Assembly: GCA_003156805.1 (NCBI GenBank)
Contig: PMHV01000018.1
Location: forward strand, 17,022 to 81,021
Reading direction: 5' to 3'
Length of the DNA stretch: 64,000 nt
DNA from: Acidobacteriaceae bacterium
Lineage (GTDB): Bacteria > Acidobacteriota > Terriglobia > Terriglobales > Acidobacteriaceae
Made by a program: the position numbers and the translations under genes
In this document: positions 8,052 through 17,511 of the stretch, piece by piece
Position numbering within the stretch: position 1 is the first letter of the stretch
Layout of the letters: the number at the start of each line of letters is the position of its first letter
The notes under the pieces: model-generated
What the model saw: the letters and a program-made list of their open reading frames with translations, nothing else
What the model was told of the DNA's origin: nothing
The model's database searches: none

Positions 8052-8921
8052 ATGGATGTGCATTTGATTGACGGAACCTATGAATTGTTCCGGCACTTTT
8101 TCGCCGTGCCCCCTGCGGCAGACGTAAACGGCCGGGAAATCGGCGCAGTCCGTGGCGTCCTGGGTTCCGTTTTGTCCATGATCGGCCGCGGTGCAACCCA
8201 CATTGGGGTCGCAACCGATCACGTCGTAGAGTCGTTTCGGAACGATCTGTATCCCGGATACAAGACCAGCGAAGGTGTGCCTCAAGAGTTGCTCTCGCAG
8301 TTCCCGATTCTTGAGGAAGCGCTCGAAGCGATGGGAGTAGTGGTGTGGCCAATGGTCTACTATGAGGCGGATGATGCGCTCGCTTCTGCCGCCGGTAAAG
8401 CCGCGCGGGATGACCGCGTGAGGCAGGTGCTCATTTGTACGCCGGACAAAGATCTCAGCCAGTGTGTTGTAGGCACACGAGTCGTTCAACTGGACCGCAT
8501 GCGCGATATCCTGCGCGACGAAGCCGGCGTGGTGGCCAAGTTCGGTGTGGAGCCGCAATCGATTCCGGACTATCTGGCCGTGGTCGGCGACAGCGCAGAT
8601 GGCTTCCCAGGTTTGCCCGGATGGGGCCCCAAGGCTGCAGCTCTTACTTTGTCTCAGTACCCCCACCTTGAAGACATTCCCAGGGATTGGCGAGAATGGC
8701 ATCCCTCAATCCGAAGGGCACGCTTGCTGTCCGAATCGCTATTCAACGCATGGAACGATGCCCTGTTGTTCCGCACCCTCGCAACCCTGCGGCTGGATGT
8801 GCCCGTTTTTGATGGGGTCGAGGATATTCGTTGGAAAGGACCGCGTCCGAACTTTGAGGAACACTGCCAGCGAATGAAGGCGCCCGATCTGCTTGGTCGC
8901 GTTAGGTCGGCAAAAGTTTGA
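8052..8921 (+). CDS. Stand-alone 5'-3' exonuclease (FEN/PIN-like domain)
   Basis: A flap-endonuclease-type nuclease resembling the 5'-3' exonuclease domain of DNA polymerase I but without a polymerase (289 residues). Visible motifs: DGTYELFRHFF at the start (active-site Asp7), YEADDALAS (acidic metal ligands), CTPDKDLSQC (metal-binding Asp pair) and the helix-hairpin-helix GDSADGFPGLPGWG. ATG 8052 was chosen because family sequence starts there and GGAG lies 4 bases upstream; the frame itself opens at 7803. Probable role: removal of flaps or RNA primers in repair and replication. It has no operon partner. Confidence 0.88.
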   Translation: MDVHLIDGTYELFRHFFAVPPAADVNGREIGAVRGVLGSVLSMIGRGATHIGVATDHVVESFRNDLYPGYKTSEGVPQELLSQFPILEEALEAMGVVVWPMVYYEADDALASAAGKAARDDRVRQVLICTPDKDLSQCVVGTRVVQLDRMRDILRDEAGVVAKFGVEPQSIPDYLAVVGDSADGFPGLPGWGPKAAALTLSQYPHLEDIPRDWREWHPSIRRARLLSESLFNAWNDALLFRTLATLRLDVPVFDGVEDIRWKGPRPNFEEHCQRMKAPDLLGRVRSAKV

Positions 8922-9050
8922 GCCACAGCTTTTGCATCGTTCTCGCACTCGGACTTATTATGGGGGTGGTTTTACTGTACAGGTGCGAGTCCGATTCCCG
9001 AACATAAAGAATCGCGCACTCGACCTTAGCTCTACTTGAAAGGTGCTCCA

Positions 9051-9617
9051 GTGGTTCATACCTTGCTGCTCTGCGCGCTACTGTTCCAGGCCGGTCCGCA
9101 AACGGCGTTGAAGCCGGTGATCGAGAATGATCGCGTTGTCGTCTGGGATGTGACCGGCCCCGCAACTGCGCAGCCGTTGGATAGCATTATTGTGTCCTTG
9201 TCGGGTAGCGCGGCGTTCTTGCCTAAGGGCATGACGCCGAAGGTCGGCGGAGGGAAGACCGCGGCACGATCGATCATGATCAATCTGAAGGACCATCCAG
9301 TGGCTCCGATAGCCAATACGACCGGGTATCCGCTGGCGTTTCCGCGGCCCGGCTCGAAGAAAATCCTGGAGAACGCACGCGTGATCGTGTGGGATTACAC
9401 CTGGACGCCGGGCGTGCCCACCCCGATGCACTTCCATGATAAAGACGTCGTGGTGGTGTTCCTTGACGATGGCGACCTGAAGTCGACCACTCCGGACGGG
9501 CAAGTTGTCATGAATCCTTACCAGTTCGGTATGGTCAGGTTCAACCTCCGCGACCGCACGCACACCGAAACGCTGGTCCGCGGAAAACAGCGCGCAATCA
9601 TCACGGAGCTGAAGTAA
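9051..9617 (+). CDS. Secreted cupin-like protein
   Basis: A 188-residue protein with a signal-like N-terminus (VVHTLLLCALLFQAGPQ). The body contains two similar half-motifs, ENDRVVVWDVT and ENARVIVWDYTW, suggesting an internal duplication. The second half holds TPMHFHDKDVVVVFLDDG, the HxH...glycine pattern of a cupin barrel, so it may bind a metal in the periplasm. GTG 9051 was chosen over TTG 9036 because AAGGTG lies 5-6 bases upstream. The substrate and pathway are unknown. It is not obviously in an operon; the next gene is convergent. Confidence 0.65.
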   Translation: MVHTLLLCALLFQAGPQTALKPVIENDRVVVWDVTGPATAQPLDSIIVSLSGSAAFLPKGMTPKVGGGKTAARSIMINLKDHPVAPIANTTGYPLAFPRPGSKKILENARVIVWDYTWTPGVPTPMHFHDKDVVVVFLDDGDLKSTTPDGQVVMNPYQFGMVRFNLRDRTHTETLVRGKQRAIITELK

Positions 9618-9776
9618 ATGCCAGGGTTGGTCTGCAAAGATTTGGCAAAGTTACTCCAGCCAGTAGCAGGCGATGCCGGCCAAACTTATTTTCGTAACCA
9701 GAAGGCTCGCCTCACAGACCTTCGCTGCAAGCGAATCTCTCGGCTCTTCTGCCGCGCGGACTCTTCCGTTCGTGAC

Positions 9777-10436
9777 TCACTGGTCTGATCTGCGGCCTCG
9801 GGCGCGAAGTTTTCGGCCGGGACGCGCTCCGCCGAACACCAGTTCGCAAACACCGTCGACAAAGTTGGGCGTCAAATTGTCATGCCGTATCAGGAATCGC
9901 ATGTATATGGGCCCGTAAAGTGAATCCAGAAGCAGGTCCAGATCGACGTCTTTGCCCAGTTCGCCGCGTGCAATTCCGCGGCGGAGTGTGGCATAGGCAT
10001 CCTGTCGGCGCGGTTTCATGAAACGTTCGCGGAAAGCGGCGATGACATCTCTGTCGCTCTGACCGGCAGCAAGAATGGCAGAAAGAATGCGTCCGCGCCG
10101 GCTGCGAAAGATCTTGATGACTTGACGCATCTGTTGGCTCATGTCCGCGCGAACCGAGCCAGTATCGGGGAAGTGGAGCTTGCGGGTGGTGCTGCTGGCG
10201 AACGCGTCGGCAATAAGAGCGGCCTTGTTGGGCCACCAGCGGTATACCGTCGCCTTGCCAACGCTGGCGTGAGCTGCCACAGCTTCAATGGTCAGATCGG
10301 AGAAGCCATTCTCTCCCAGGAGTTTCAACGTGCTGCGCAGGATGGCCAGGCGGGCCTGTTCGCTGCGGGGACGGCCGGGGGCGCGCTTTCTGCCCCCATT
10401 GTCGCCATGTCGTTGAGCCGGAGACTTCTGGCGCAT
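9777..10436 (-). CDS. TetR family repressor, probable regulator of the RND efflux operon
   Basis: A 219-residue one-domain-plus-ligand-domain repressor. After a basic N-terminal tail (GRKRAPGRPRSEQAR), a TetR helix-turn-helix spans about residues 27-75, with ENGFSDLTIEAVAAHASVGK and ATVYRWWPNKAAL, the standard recognition helix. The remainder is the helical ligand-binding domain. It is transcribed divergently from the RND pump 145 bases away, the classic arrangement for local control of a multidrug pump. The C-terminus is strongly basic. The inducer cannot be inferred. Confidence 0.9.
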   Translation of the reverse strand: MRQKSPAQRHGDNGGRKRAPGRPRSEQARLAILRSTLKLLGENGFSDLTIEAVAAHASVGKATVYRWWPNKAALIADAFASSTTRKLHFPDTGSVRADMSQQMRQVIKIFRSRRGRILSAILAAGQSDRDVIAAFRERFMKPRRQDAYATLRRGIARGELGKDVDLDLLLDSLYGPIYMRFLIRHDNLTPNFVDGVCELVFGGARPGRKLRARGRRSDQ

Positions 10437-10480
10437 GGTCTCACCCTACCATATAATAATTAAGAAGGCTTTAGAATCCA

Positions 10481-10493
10481 ATACGATCAGTAT
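10481..10493. promoter_or_regulatory. Candidate TetR operator (ATAC-N5-GTAT)
   Basis: The AT-rich divergent intergenic region contains ATACGATCAGTAT, an inverted repeat of ATAC around five bases, flanked by partly symmetric GAATC-type sequence (10474-10499). A TATAAT hexamer lies at 10452-10457. The site sits about 45 bases from the TetR start and 89 from the pump start. TetR binding is inferred from position only. Confidence 0.4.
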
Positions 10494-10581
10494 CGAATCT
10501 AAAATCAAATCCGCGGGGTTCTCTTCTCAGTGCGGGCAACCCCTCTTAAATTTCTTCGAGCTTTGGAGTAGCGCCTAACCG

Positions 10582-13500
10582 ATGTGGATTGTTGCATTAG
10601 CTCTCCGACGTCCCTACACATTTGTGGTGATGGCGCTCGTCATCATTCTTCTGTTTGGGGTCACGGTCTTCCGCACCCCCACCGACATCTTCCCGGATAT
10701 CAACATTCCGGTGGTTTCCGTCGTTTGGTCTTATACCGGCATGTCGCCGCAGGATATAGCCGACCGTATCGTGACCAATTCCGAACGCGGCATCAACATC
10801 ACCGTAAACGACATCGAGCACATGGAGTCTCAGTCGGTAAACGGTTTGGGCGTCATCAAGGTTTTTTTTCGTCCGGGCACGAACGTACAGGGCGCCATCG
10901 CAGAAATCACCGCGATTGCCCAGACTACGTTGCGCGGCCTTCCCCCCGGTACGGTGCCGCCTCTGGTCATCTCTTATAGCGCCTCCACTACACCGATCAT
11001 TCAGCTCGGACTAAGCAGCAAGACCCTTCCTGAGCAGCAGCTCTTCGATCTGGGCCAGAACTTCCTGCGTAATTATCTGACCACGGTGCCGGGAGCCGCT
11101 ACGCCCTATCCCTACGGCGGCAAGATTCGTCAGGTTCAGGTAGACCTGGACTTGCCCAAGCTACAGGCTTACGGGCTTGCACCCAACGACATTGTCAACG
11201 CTGTCAACGCGCAGAATTTGATCCTCCCCAGCGGCACCATCAAGCTCGGCTCGGTGGAATACAACGTCGAAATGAACGGGACGCCGGGAACCATTGCGGA
11301 ATTGAACGACTTGCCCGTCAAAACCGTCAATGGCGCCACGCTCTATATGCGCGACGTCGCCCACATCCGCGACGGCTTCGCACCGCAGACCAACATCGTG
11401 CGCCAGGATGGCAACCGCGGCGCGCTGATGTCGATCTACAAAATCGGCAACGCCTCCACCCTGCAAATTGTCGCTGGAGTCAAGAGCATTGTGGTGCAGG
11501 CGGCCCAGTCTCTGCCGCCGGAGCTGAAGATCACCGCGCTGTTCGACCAGTCTCTTTTTGTGCGGGCTTCAGTCTATGGCGTGGTGCGCGAGGCCGGGAT
11601 CGCCGCGCTTCTTACCGCCCTCATGATTCTCATTTTCCTTGGCGACTGGCGTCCCACCATCGTCATCTCCATTTCGATCCCACTCTCCATCTTTTGCTCG
11701 ATCATCCTGCTGGGCGCCATCGGCGAAACCATCAACATCATGACCCTGGGCGGACTGGCGCTTGCCGTCGGCATCCTCGTCGATGACGCGACAGTGGAAA
11801 TCGAGAACATCGAGCGCAACCTTGCCATGGGCAAGGAAATGAGGCAGGCCATTCTCGACGGCGCGCAACAGATCGCGGTGCCTGCCTTCGTCTCCACGCT
11901 GAGCATCTGCATCGTGTTCGTGCCTATGTTTTTCCTGGCGGGCGTGGCGAAGTTCCTGTTCGTGCCGCTGGCGGAGGCCGTCAGCTTCGCCATGCTGGCC
12001 AGTTATCTCCTCTCACGCACCCTCATCCCCACGCTGGTGATGTTCATCATGCGCGGGCACGAGCACCGCGCGGAAGCGCCCAAGTCGTTCCTGGGCCGCT
12101 TCCAGCGCGGCTTCGAGCGCAAGTTTGAAGACTTCCGCCGCGGCTATGAGCAGTTGCTGGAAACCACCCTCGAGCATCGCGGCATCTTCGTGATTTTCTT
12201 CCTGGCCTTTTGCCTGCTCTCGCTCGGGCTGTTTACCTTCTTAGGACAGGACTTCTTTCCGCAAGTGGATGCGGGGCAGCTCCGCCTGCATGTACGCGGG
12301 CGTCCCGGCCTGCGCGTGGAAGAGACCGCGCGGCTCTGCGATGAAATCGAAGCCGTACTGCACCAGGAGATTCCCAAGGCAGAACTGCAGACGATGCTGG
12401 ACAACATCGGTTTGCCCAACTCCGGGATTAACCAGTCCTACAGCTCCAACGGAACCATCGGCACCAGCGACGCCGAGATCCTGATCGCTCTCAATCCCGA
12501 GCATCATCATCCCACGGCGGGGTACATACGCCATCTGCGCGAGGTGTTGCCGCAGCGCTTTCCAGGAGTGGAGTTTTTCTTCCAGCCCGCGGACATCGTC
12601 TCGCAGATTCTAAACTTCGGCCTGCCGGCGCCCATCGATGTGCAGATCGTGGGCGCGGACATGGGGAGCAGTTATCTGATTGCGCAGCAGATCGCGAACA
12701 AAATGCGGCACATACCCGGCGCCGCCGATGTACACGTGCAGCAGTTGCTCGCGCTGCCCACGCTGCGCATGGATATGGACCGCACGCGCGTGACGCAGGT
12801 TGGCCTCACCGCGCGCGATGTGGCCCAGAGCGTGCTCGTTTCACTCAGCGGCAGCTTCCAGACGTCGCCGAACTTCTGGCTCAACCCCAAAAACGAAGTC
12901 TCTTACATGATGGCGGTGCAGTCGCCGCAATACCGCATGACCAGCCTGCAAGACCTGATGGCCATACCGGTCACCTCGCAGCAGGGCACGCAGTTGCTCG
13001 GTAATCTGGCGCAGGTGTCCCCGGTTGCGCGGCCCGCTACGGTCAACCACTACGACGTGCAGCCGGTCATCGACGTTTACGCTAGCACGCAGGATCGCGA
13101 TCTGGGCGCCGTTGCGGCGGACACCGACAAAGTGCTCAAGACCTTCGACGGTCATTTGCCGCGCGGCACTCACATCGTGGTGCGCGGACAGGTGGTTACC
13201 ATGCGCTCTTCGTTTGTCGGATTAGGCCTGGGGCTAGTCGGAGCCATTCTTCTCGTCTACTTGCTGATCGTCATCAACTTTCAATCGTGGCTCGATCCAT
13301 TCATCATCATCGCCGCTTTGCCGGGAGCGCTCGCCGGAATCTGCTGGTTCCTTCTGCTCACCCGCACCACGTTGAGTGTGCCGTCGCTCACCGGAGCGGT
13401 GATGTGCATGGGCGTGGCCACCGCCAACTCCATTCTGATGGTCAGCTTCGCGCGCGAGCAGATCGACGAAGGCATTCCCGCCGTGCAGGCCGCCGTTGCC

Positions 13501-13728
13501 GCCGGATACACTCGCATGCGCCCGGTGCTGATGACCGCCCTCGCCATGATCATTGGGATGGTCCCCATGGCTCTGGGCTTTGGAGAAGGCGGCGAGCAGA
13601 ACGCGCCGCTGGGCCGCGCCGTGATCGGCGGCCTATTGTTTGCTACGGTGGCCACTTTGTTTTTTGTGCCGAGCGTTTTCGCCATCTTCCACGGCCGCCG
13701 GGAGGCCAAGCGTGCGCGTCAGGGTTAG
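10582..13728 (+). CDS. RND efflux pump inner-membrane subunit (HAE1-like)
   Basis: The proton-driven transporter of a tripartite pump (1048 residues). Its layout is standard: a first TM helix at about 10-30, a large periplasmic porter domain, a TM2-6 block at about 335-480, a second porter domain and a C-terminal TM block. The TM4 motif GILVDDATVEIEN carries the adjacent Asp401-Asp402 used for proton relay. The N-terminus keeps the FPDINIPVVSV region typical of AcrB/CzcA-type pumps. Substrate class (drugs, solvents or metal) cannot be fixed from sequence; the DD motif without the heavy-metal Glu favours the hydrophobe/drug group. First gene of a three-gene operon under the divergent TetR gene. 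Confidence 0.95.
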   Translation: MWIVALALRRPYTFVVMALVIILLFGVTVFRTPTDIFPDINIPVVSVVWSYTGMSPQDIADRIVTNSERGINITVNDIEHMESQSVNGLGVIKVFFRPGTNVQGAIAEITAIAQTTLRGLPPGTVPPLVISYSASTTPIIQLGLSSKTLPEQQLFDLGQNFLRNYLTTVPGAATPYPYGGKIRQVQVDLDLPKLQAYGLAPNDIVNAVNAQNLILPSGTIKLGSVEYNVEMNGTPGTIAELNDLPVKTVNGATLYMRDVAHIRDGFAPQTNIVRQDGNRGALMSIYKIGNASTLQIVAGVKSIVVQAAQSLPPELKITALFDQSLFVRASVYGVVREAGIAALLTALMILIFLGDWRPTIVISISIPLSIFCSIILLGAIGETINIMTLGGLALAVGILVDDATVEIENIERNLAMGKEMRQAILDGAQQIAVPAFVSTLSICIVFVPMFFLAGVAKFLFVPLAEAVSFAMLASYLLSRTLIPTLVMFIMRGHEHRAEAPKSFLGRFQRGFERKFEDFRRGYEQLLETTLEHRGIFVIFFLAFCLLSLGLFTFLGQDFFPQVDAGQLRLHVRGRPGLRVEETARLCDEIEAVLHQEIPKAELQTMLDNIGLPNSGINQSYSSNGTIGTSDAEILIALNPEHHHPTAGYIRHLREVLPQRFPGVEFFFQPADIVSQILNFGLPAPIDVQIVGADMGSSYLIAQQIANKMRHIPGAADVHVQQLLALPTLRMDMDRTRVTQVGLTARDVAQSVLVSLSGSFQTSPNFWLNPKNEVSYMMAVQSPQYRMTSLQDLMAIPVTSQQGTQLLGNLAQVSPVARPATVNHYDVQPVIDVYASTQDRDLGAVAADTDKVLKTFDGHLPRGTHIVVRGQVVTMRSSFVGLGLGLVGAILLVYLLIVINFQSWLDPFIIIAALPGALAGICWFLLLTRTTLSVPSLTGAVMCMGVATANSILMVSFAREQIDEGIPAVQAAVAAGYTRMRPVLMTALAMIIGMVPMALGFGEGGEQNAPLGRAVIGGLLFATVATLFFVPSVFAIFHGRREAKRARQG

Positions 13729-13789
13729 CCTAATTGAGAAACCGTAAGCACGAAGGCATGAACCGTCTTCGCAGGAATTGGAGTCAAGT

Positions 13790-15208
13790 ATGAGTGCAGA
13801 GAACGAACCTAAACAGACCTCAACTGGACAATCTGGAGATGCGCAGCGCTCCGAACAGGGCCGCGATGCGCAGCCGCCGCAGCAGAACGAGAAGGAACAG
13901 CGTCATGCACTGAGTGCTCAGGCCCAGCGTGACGAGGAAATCGAAGCCATCCAACAGCATTCCAAGCACCAGCCGCCGGGGATACAGAAACCGCCGGAGG
14001 TTCCGCCCGCGTCTCCGCGCACGGCTCTGATGATCGTGGCCGTGTTGTTGCTGGTGCTGATTGTTGCCGGGGGGCTCACTTTGTGGGCCCATGCCGACCA
14101 CAACCGCGCCCTGGCCAAGGAGACGCAGCGCGAAACCGTGCCAACTGTCGCTGTCGTTTACCCGTTGTCGGAAAAACCCGACGAAGACCTTGTGCTGCCC
14201 GGCTCTCTGCTGGCCTATGAGGAATCTCCAATCTACGCACGCACCAGCGGCTATCTTGTGCGCTGGTACAAGGACATTGGCAGCCGGGTGACCAAGGGCG
14301 AGTTGCTGGCAAAGATCGACACACCCGAGGTTGATCAAGAACTGAACCAGACTCGCGCGGCGCGCGAGCAAATCGTGGCGCAAATGGATCTGGCGAAAAT
14401 CAGCGCCGACCGCTGGGAGAACCTGCGCAAGACTGACTCCGTATCCGCGCAGGAAGCGGACCAGTACGAGAGTGGATACAAGCAAAGCCAAGCCAACCTG
14501 GCCGCGGCCGACGCCAACGTGCGGCGGCTCGAACAGCTTGAGGGCTTCAAGGACGTATATGCGCCGTTCTCCGGTGTGCTCACCCGCCGCAACGTCGATC
14601 CCGGCGCGCTTATCAACGCGGGCGCCGGCGCCGCCGGACGCGAGCTGTTTGACCTCGCCCGGGTCGATCCGCTGCGGGTTTACACCAGCGTGCCGCAGGC
14701 CTACGCGCCCTACATCAAGGTCGGCGCCAAGGCCCCCGTTACTTTACAGGAATTCCCCGGCCAGAGGTTTCCCGGCAAGGTGGTGCGCACAGCGGAAGCC
14801 ATCGATCCGGCCACGCGGACTTTGCTGACCGAGGTCGACGTGCCCAATAAGGACGGGCGTCTATTGCCCGGCTCGTTCGGCGAAGTGCATTTTGCGGTTG
14901 GTTCTGGCGTGAACAAGGTTACGGTTCCGGTGAACGCGATGCTCTTTCGTGCCCAGGGTGCGCAAGTTGCCGTCATCGGCCCCGGCGGCAAGATAGAGTT
15001 GCGGCCCATCAACATAGGACGCGACTACGGCGCCACGCTGGAGGTTCTCGGCGGCGTCTCGCCTACCGACCAGATTGTCATCAACCCGTCGGATTCGCTT
15101 GAGGACGGGCAGCAAGTGAACGTGGCGCAGGCGCCACCGAACGATCAGCAGCCGGGTCAACCGCCGGAGAGTCAGAATAAAGACCAGCAGAAAGGCAGTG
15201 CGCAGTGA
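13790..15208 (+). CDS. RND periplasmic adaptor (HlyD/MFP family)
   Basis: Bridges the inner-membrane pump and the outer-membrane channel. From ATG 13790 (GGAG 6 bases upstream) it has an unusually long Gln/Glu-rich cytoplasmic N-tail of about 75 residues, a TM anchor at about 78-100, a lipoyl/barrel domain beginning at SEKPDEDLVLPGSL, an alpha hairpin (about 190-245), and a beta barrel with membrane-proximal domain. A Gln/Pro-rich C-tail ends the protein. It lies 61 bases after the pump gene and overlaps the next gene by 4 bases (GTGA). An upstream in-frame TTG at 13778 is less likely. Confidence 0.93.
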   Translation: MSAENEPKQTSTGQSGDAQRSEQGRDAQPPQQNEKEQRHALSAQAQRDEEIEAIQQHSKHQPPGIQKPPEVPPASPRTALMIVAVLLLVLIVAGGLTLWAHADHNRALAKETQRETVPTVAVVYPLSEKPDEDLVLPGSLLAYEESPIYARTSGYLVRWYKDIGSRVTKGELLAKIDTPEVDQELNQTRAAREQIVAQMDLAKISADRWENLRKTDSVSAQEADQYESGYKQSQANLAAADANVRRLEQLEGFKDVYAPFSGVLTRRNVDPGALINAGAGAAGRELFDLARVDPLRVYTSVPQAYAPYIKVGAKAPVTLQEFPGQRFPGKVVRTAEAIDPATRTLLTEVDVPNKDGRLLPGSFGEVHFAVGSGVNKVTVPVNAMLFRAQGAQVAVIGPGGKIELRPINIGRDYGATLEVLGGVSPTDQIVINPSDSLEDGQQVNVAQAPPNDQQPGQPPESQNKDQQKGSAQ

Positions 15209-16704
15209 AGCGAGCCGCGATCTCGGCTGCTCTCGCGCTGCTCGCCCTGGCAGCCGGATGCACCGTGGGTCCGCGTTACAGCCGGCCCGCGGCTCCAGCG
15301 CCGGCACCTGATGCGTGGAAGACGCAACCGCCCTGGCAGCAGGCCGCGCCCAAGGATTCAATCCCGAAAGGCACGTGGTGGCAAATTTTCCACGATCCAG
15401 CGCTCGACGCCTACGAACAACAATTGCTCCAGGCGAATCAATCTCTGGTGGCCGCGCGCGATCGTTTGGACCAGGCGCGCTCGTTGGCGCGCGTCGCTAC
15501 CGCGGATATGTTTCCACAGCTTTCGGCCGATCCCAGCGCGGTGCGTGAGCGCGGCTCTGCTAATCGCCCTCTGAATGGCGAGGCCCCGACCATCGTGAAC
15601 GGCGTGGCGCAGCCCATCCCTCCGTATACGCAGAGCGTCTATACGGTTCCGTTTTCGCTGAGCTATGAAGTCGATCTCTTCGGACGAGTGCGGCACAACG
15701 TGGAAGCGGCCAATGCGTCATTGCAGTCCACCGCCGCGGACCTGCAGAACGTGCAGTTGGTACTGAGCGCTGAACTCGCCGCCGACTACTTTACGCTGCG
15801 CGAACTGGACGCTGAGTTTGAGGTGGTGCAGGAATCCGTGGGCTATCAGCGCAAGGGGCTCGATCTGGTGAACAACCGCCACCAAGGCGGCATTGCCAGC
15901 GGACTGGAAGTTGCGCAGCAGGCGGCGCTGCTCGACTCTACATTGTCGCAGCTTGCGCTGATACAACAGACGCGCGCCCAGTATGAGCACGCCATCGCGG
16001 TGCTGGTGGGCGAGGCAGCCTCCAGCCTCAGCGTGCCCGTGGCGCCCTTGCGGGCCACGCCGCCGCCCGTCCCGCTGGGAGTGCCGTCCGACGTGTTGGA
16101 GCGCCGTCCCGACATTTCCACGGCCGAACGCCTGATGGCTTACCAAAATGCGGAGGTCGGCATCGCGCGCACGGCTTTCTATCCGCACATCACTCTAAGC
16201 GGTTCCGGCGGATGGCAGAGCACCGACTTGGCTCCGCTCTTTAACGCCCCCAGCCTGTTCTGGTCGCTCGGTGCGGATGCCTTGCAGCCCATCTTCGAGG
16301 GTGGACGAAACCGCGCGAATCTGGCCGCGGCACGCTCCGCCTATGACCAGTCCGTGGCCAACTACCGCCAGGCCGTACTCACCGCGTTTCAGCAAGTCGA
16401 AGACGGCATCAGCAATCTGAGCACGCTCTCGCAGGCTCTTGCCACGCAAGGCGCGGCCGTCGAAGATGCGCGCCGCGCACTGGCGATCGCCAACAATCGT
16501 TATATCGGCGGAGTCACCAGCTACCTCGACGTCATCACTGCGCAGACCGTTCTGCTAACCAGCCAACGGCTGGAGACGCAGTTGCTCGGCCAGCAGATGG
16601 TCAGCTCCGTGTATCTTGTGAAAGCCCTCGGTGGTGGCTGGGACGCCGGCCAAATCAAGGATCAGCAGGTTCATCCGCAAGCTGGCCAGATTTTGCAGCC
16701 ATGA
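15205..16704 (+). CDS. Outer-membrane efflux lipoprotein (TolC/NodT family)
   Basis: The outer-membrane channel of the same pump (499 residues). A lipoprotein signal with lipobox LAAGC places the modified Cys at residue 19. The two repeated outer-membrane efflux protein domains follow, including SYEVDLFGRVRHNVEAAN, which is typical of NodT-type factors, and the late VTSYLDVITAQ motif. It starts at GTG, overlapping the adaptor's TGA, so translation is coupled. Last gene of the operon, convergent with the PEP-CTERM gene. Confidence 0.94.
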   Translation: MKRAAISAALALLALAAGCTVGPRYSRPAAPAPAPDAWKTQPPWQQAAPKDSIPKGTWWQIFHDPALDAYEQQLLQANQSLVAARDRLDQARSLARVATADMFPQLSADPSAVRERGSANRPLNGEAPTIVNGVAQPIPPYTQSVYTVPFSLSYEVDLFGRVRHNVEAANASLQSTAADLQNVQLVLSAELAADYFTLRELDAEFEVVQESVGYQRKGLDLVNNRHQGGIASGLEVAQQAALLDSTLSQLALIQQTRAQYEHAIAVLVGEAASSLSVPVAPLRATPPPVPLGVPSDVLERRPDISTAERLMAYQNAEVGIARTAFYPHITLSGSGGWQSTDLAPLFNAPSLFWSLGADALQPIFEGGRNRANLAAARSAYDQSVANYRQAVLTAFQQVEDGISNLSTLSQALATQGAAVEDARRALAIANNRYIGGVTSYLDVITAQTVLLTSQRLETQLLGQQMVSSVYLVKALGGGWDAGQIKDQQVHPQAGQILQP

Positions 16705-16831
16705 GCGCTAATCAAGAGCACTCATACTGTCCGCTTGCTATGGCTGATGTCATGCACGGGCTTGGGACAGTGGCACGCCGGGATCGCTTTCCAGTCTGAA
16801 TGGATAGTTGGGGCATCGATCATCGATGAGA

Positions 16832-16848
16832 AACCCCGCTGCGGGGTT
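16832..16848. terminator. Hairpin between convergent genes, possible bidirectional terminator
   Basis: AACCCCG-ctg-CGGGGTT forms a perfect 7-bp stem between the ends of the efflux operon and the PEP-CTERM gene. A short T-run follows only on the minus strand (GGGGTTTCTC). A second symmetric element, CATCGAT-c-ATCGATG, lies just before it (16815-16829). Termination is inferred from position and stem. Confidence 0.45.
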
Positions 16849-16893
16849 GGCCGCGCGGGGTTTGGGCGAACAGCGATTGGTGTGGCGTTTTCG

Positions 16894-17511
16894 CTAGGCT
16901 GACTTCAGCTTGCGCCGGACGATGCCGGCAATACCGATTAAGCCCGTGCCCAGAAGACCGAGGCTGCCGGGCTCTGGAACTGTGGTCGTGATGTTGGTGC
17001 TGCCGCTCGAAATGGCGACATGCCCGTTGAAGAACCCCATACCCGTGTTAATGGTTAACTGGATGGTGGCGCCATTGACGGTGGTGCCGTTGTACCACGT
17101 TCCCGTCAAAGAACCGGTCAGCGTGTAGTTGTGGGTTCCGTTGGCGAGAGTCACCAGGGTCCAGGTCACAGGTCCGGTGAAGGAGCCGTTGAAGATCACC
17201 GTATTGGGAATTCCGTTGGTGCCGTTGCCTGTGATGCTGAACGTGCCCCCTGCGGCCAATGTGCCGCCCATCTGCATACTGCCGCTGGTAAGCGCGCCTG
17301 TAGTAAAGCTCAACGCGCCCAGATCGCTCCCGGCAATCACCCCTCCGCCAAGACCGGTCACGGCGATCAACGTCGACCCCGTCAAGGTCAAGCCGCTGCT
17401 GCTGCCGGAGAGGGTGCCGCCATTATTGGTGAAGTCAACGCTGCTGCCGGCAAAGGCCGCAAGTGGAAGCGCCAGAGCCAGAATCGCGAGGAAAGCTGTT
17501 CTCTTGATCAT
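16894..17511 (-). CDS. PEP-CTERM sorting-signal secreted protein
   Basis: A 205-residue exported protein with a Sec signal peptide (residues 1-22, ending LAAFAG). The body is rich in Gly, Thr, Ser and Asn, beta-type and low in charge. At the C-terminus, VPEPGSLGLLGTGLIGIAGI followed by RRKLKSA is a complete PEP-CTERM signal (VPEP motif, TM helix, basic tail), recognised by exosortase. It is thus probably processed at the inner membrane and released or attached as part of an extracellular matrix. GGAGA lies 9 bases before ATG. The exosortase is not in this window. It is a single gene. Confidence 0.88.
   Translation of the reverse strand: MIKRTAFLAILALALPLAAFAGSSVDFTNNGGTLSGSSSGLTLTGSTLIAVTGLGGGVIAGSDLGALSFTTGALTSGSMQMGGTLAAGGTFSITGNGTNGIPNTVIFNGSFTGPVTWTLVTLANGTHNYTLTGSLTGTWYNGTTVNGATIQLTINTGMGFFNGHVAISSGSTNITTTVPEPGSLGLLGTGLIGIAGIVRRKLKSA

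Noticed and set aside
8940-9000. tRNA-like GGTGCGAGTCCGATTCC after the exonuclease
   Set aside because: Resembles a T-arm, but no acceptor, D- or anticodon stems pair with it; only a 6-bp CGGACT/AGTCCG stem is present.
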